Assembly (NCBI GenBank): GCA_031283145.1
Contig: JAITCJ010000199.1
Coordinates: 1-6,823 of the forward strand
Source of the DNA: Holophagales bacterium
GTDB taxonomy: Bacteria; Acidobacteriota; Holophagae; Holophagales; Holophagaceae
Length of the DNA stretch: 6,823 nucleotides
Reading direction: 5' to 3'
Part shown: positions 5,879-6,823 of the stretch, in pieces
Layout: each line of letters begins with the position of its first letter
How positions within the stretch are numbered: position 1 is the stretch's first letter
Notes under the pieces: generated by a model
Database searches by the model: none
Told to the model about the DNA's origin: nothing
The model's input: only the letters and a program-made list of their open reading frames with translations
Position numbers and translations under genes: made by a program

Positions 5879-5905
5879 CAATACGAGCGAAAATGGTTAT
5901 ACTGT
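5879..5905. repeat. 27-nt repeat with TATACT core, copy B
   Basis: This stretch matches 3532-3558 at 23 of 27 positions, with the core GCGAAAATGGTTATACTGT. Read on the minus strand it begins AGTATAACCATTTTCGC, which loosely resembles the outer left edge of stem-loop copy B (ACTATAGCGGTTC). This would make the two motifs imperfect terminal inverted repeats of one element spanning about 5655-5905. Confidence 0.6.
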
Positions 5906-5920
5906 AAATTGAAGAATCTG

Positions 5921-5949
5921 TTCATTCTGTTGGTTCATTCTGTTGGTTC
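5921..5949. repeat. 13-bp tandem direct repeat
   Basis: TTCATTCTGTTGG occurs at 5921-5933 and again directly at 5934-5946, followed by TTC. It lies about 125-150 nt upstream of the smc start, in the presumed leader or promoter area, and is probably a slippage duplication. Confidence 0.7.
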
Positions 5950-6073
5950 TTGAAAAAAACACCATGTAATAGATACTTCAGCCTCTTTGATTGCTTACTC
6001 CTTATTCCTCTCTATCTGTTAGGGTTTTGCGACTGGCTCAACCAACACTTTGCTTTAATTGCCAAGAACCCGA

Positions 6074-6823
6074 ATGCGCCTTGTTTCTTTAGAAATACAT
6101 GGATTTAAGTCTTTTGCGGATTCCCAGAAACTTGTATTTCCGGGGGGAATGACGGCTGTCGTAGGCCCGAATGGATGCGGCAAGTCCAACATATCTGACG
6201 CGCTGGCATGGGTTTTGGGTGAGCAGCGCGCCAGCCTTTTGCGCGGCGTTGAAATGGCGGACGTGATATTCGGCGGCACTAGCGAGCGAAAGGCCATGAG
6301 TATGGCCGAAGTCAAATTGGCGCTGGAAATGCGCGATCAATCCATACCAGGGGCCGTGAATGAAGTGACGGTATCCAGACGGTTGTTCCGTGACACCGGC
6401 AGCGAATACCGAATCAATAACCGCGAATGCCGTTTGAAAGACGTCCAGGATTTGCTCATGGATACCGGAATGGGTACCAGAGCCTATTCATTCATTCAGC
6501 AAGGGCAGATTGACCAGATACTTTCCACAAAGCCCAAAGACCGCAGACAGTTGTTAGAAGAAGCCGCCGGTATTACGAGGTATAAGGCGCGTCGGGCGGA
6601 AGCTGAACGGAGGCTGGATGAGACCAGGACAAACCTGCAAAGATTGGACGACATTCTTTTTGAAATAACAAAACAGCAGGACTCATTAAAGCGCCAGGCC
6701 GCCAAAACCAGACGTGCGCTTGAATTGGACCAGGCCATAAAAGACACGCAACGGATTTTGCTGACCGGCAAAGCTATGGAGCTTGAGACAGCCAAAGAGG
6801 GTATAGTTCAAAACTTGGATAAC
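6074..6823 (+). CDS. smc: Chromosome segregation ATPase SMC, N-terminal part (runs off right edge)
   Basis: The visible 250 codons cover the N-terminal half of the ATPase head and the start of the coiled coil. Seen: MRLVSLEIHGFKSFAD at the start, Walker A GPNGCGKSN (31-39), the Q-loop region WVLGEQ (46-51) followed by LLRG, MADVIFGG (61-68), EYRINNRECR (111-120), and the SMC-specific FIQQGQIDQIL (140-150) and RQLLEEAAGITRYKARRAEA (158-177), which lead into a heptad-rich coiled coil. SMC is a cytoplasmic homodimer that loads with ScpA/ScpB to extrude loops and align the chromosome. Full length is usually about 1,150-1,250 residues. The signature motif and Walker B lie in the missing C-terminal head. 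ATG 6074 fits the family start; TTG 6059 is in frame but would add five unconserved residues. No clear ribosome site is seen. The gene is divergent from the fucosidase gene. Confidence 0.97.
   Translation, partial: MRLVSLEIHGFKSFADSQKLVFPGGMTAVVGPNGCGKSNISDALAWVLGEQRASLLRGVEMADVIFGGTSERKAMSMAEVKLALEMRDQSIPGAVNEVTVSRRLFRDTGSEYRINNRECRLKDVQDLLMDTGMGTRAYSFIQQGQIDQILSTKPKDRRQLLEEAAGITRYKARRAEAERRLDETRTNLQRLDDILFEITKQQDSLKRQAAKTRRALELDQAIKDTQRILLTGKAMELETAKEGIVQNLDN

Larger units (their letters stand above)
5570..6073. other. Structured non-coding region between divergent fucosidase and smc genes
   Basis: This region should hold the promoters of both divergent genes. From left to right it contains paired GATAGCGC motifs, a stem-loop repeat, a short perfect hairpin, a long inverted-repeat structure, a TATACT-containing repeat and a 13-bp tandem repeat. 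Minus-strand TATAGT (5659-5654), with TTCAAC 18 bp upstream inside the stem-loop, is the best fucosidase promoter candidate but is only fair. No smc promoter is convincing: TATACT at 5898-5903 lacks a good -35. The 71-codon minus-strand frame at 5666-5881 has no ribosome site or recognisable content. Confidence 0.6.

Noticed and set aside
5666..5881. 71-codon minus-strand frame in the intergenic region
   Set aside because: No ribosome site, low-complexity composition, and it crosses the repeat and inverted-repeat structures, which explain the sequence better.
5786..5946. CRISPR array
   Set aside because: The repeats differ in sequence and length, there are no regular spacers, and no cas genes are visible.

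Overview
The window reads as chromosomal DNA from a Gram-negative, didermic bacterium. The evidence is a type IV pilus alignment-subcomplex operon that ends in an outer-membrane-type lipoprotein gene, plus a lipoprotein glycosidase. The phylum is an inference. A compact degenerate PilM, a proline-bridged PilP, a PilQ-position gene that starts with a lipobox and a TPR-like segment, and an SMC with the Walker A form GPNGCGKS together remind me most of Acidobacteriota, but other deep Gram-negative phyla are not excluded.

Region 1 (bases 1-3011, all minus strand) is a compact operon in the order pilM-pilN-pilO-pilP-(pilQ). PilM-like, PilN, PilO and PilP overlap by 1 or 4 nt (TGATG, ATGA, ATGA), and each downstream start in that run has a strong GGAGG-type ribosome site. 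A 24-nt gap then separates pilP from a lipoprotein gene that runs off the left edge and is in the position of the secretin PilQ. These proteins would form the inner-membrane platform (M/N/O), the periplasmic bridge (P) and the outer-membrane pore (Q) for pilus extrusion. A sigma70-like promoter with a perfect TATAAT sits just upstream of pilM.

Region 2 (3012-3595) is non-coding apart from the promoter. It holds a long stem-loop repeat and a second short repeat.

Region 3 (3596-5569, minus) is one gene, a secreted lipoprotein alpha-L-fucosidase of family GH29 with a C-terminal beta-rich, probably carbohydrate-binding, domain.

Region 4 (5570-6073) is non-coding and structured. It carries diverged copies of both repeats from region 2, several perfect inverted repeats, a 13-bp tandem repeat and paired GATAGCGC motifs.

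Region 5 (6074 to the right edge, plus) is the N-terminal 250 codons of the chromosome condensation ATPase SMC, transcribed away from the rest.

The most interesting points are the matched structured repeats on both sides of the fucosidase gene (a MITE- or REP-like family, or a passenger-gene unit), a C10 homopolymer in codons 11-14 of pilN that could support phase variation of pili, the hexanucleotide-encoded polyproline bridge in PilP, and the degenerate PilM. I found no clearly new multi-gene system. No RNA gene, CRISPR array or transposase gene is visible.
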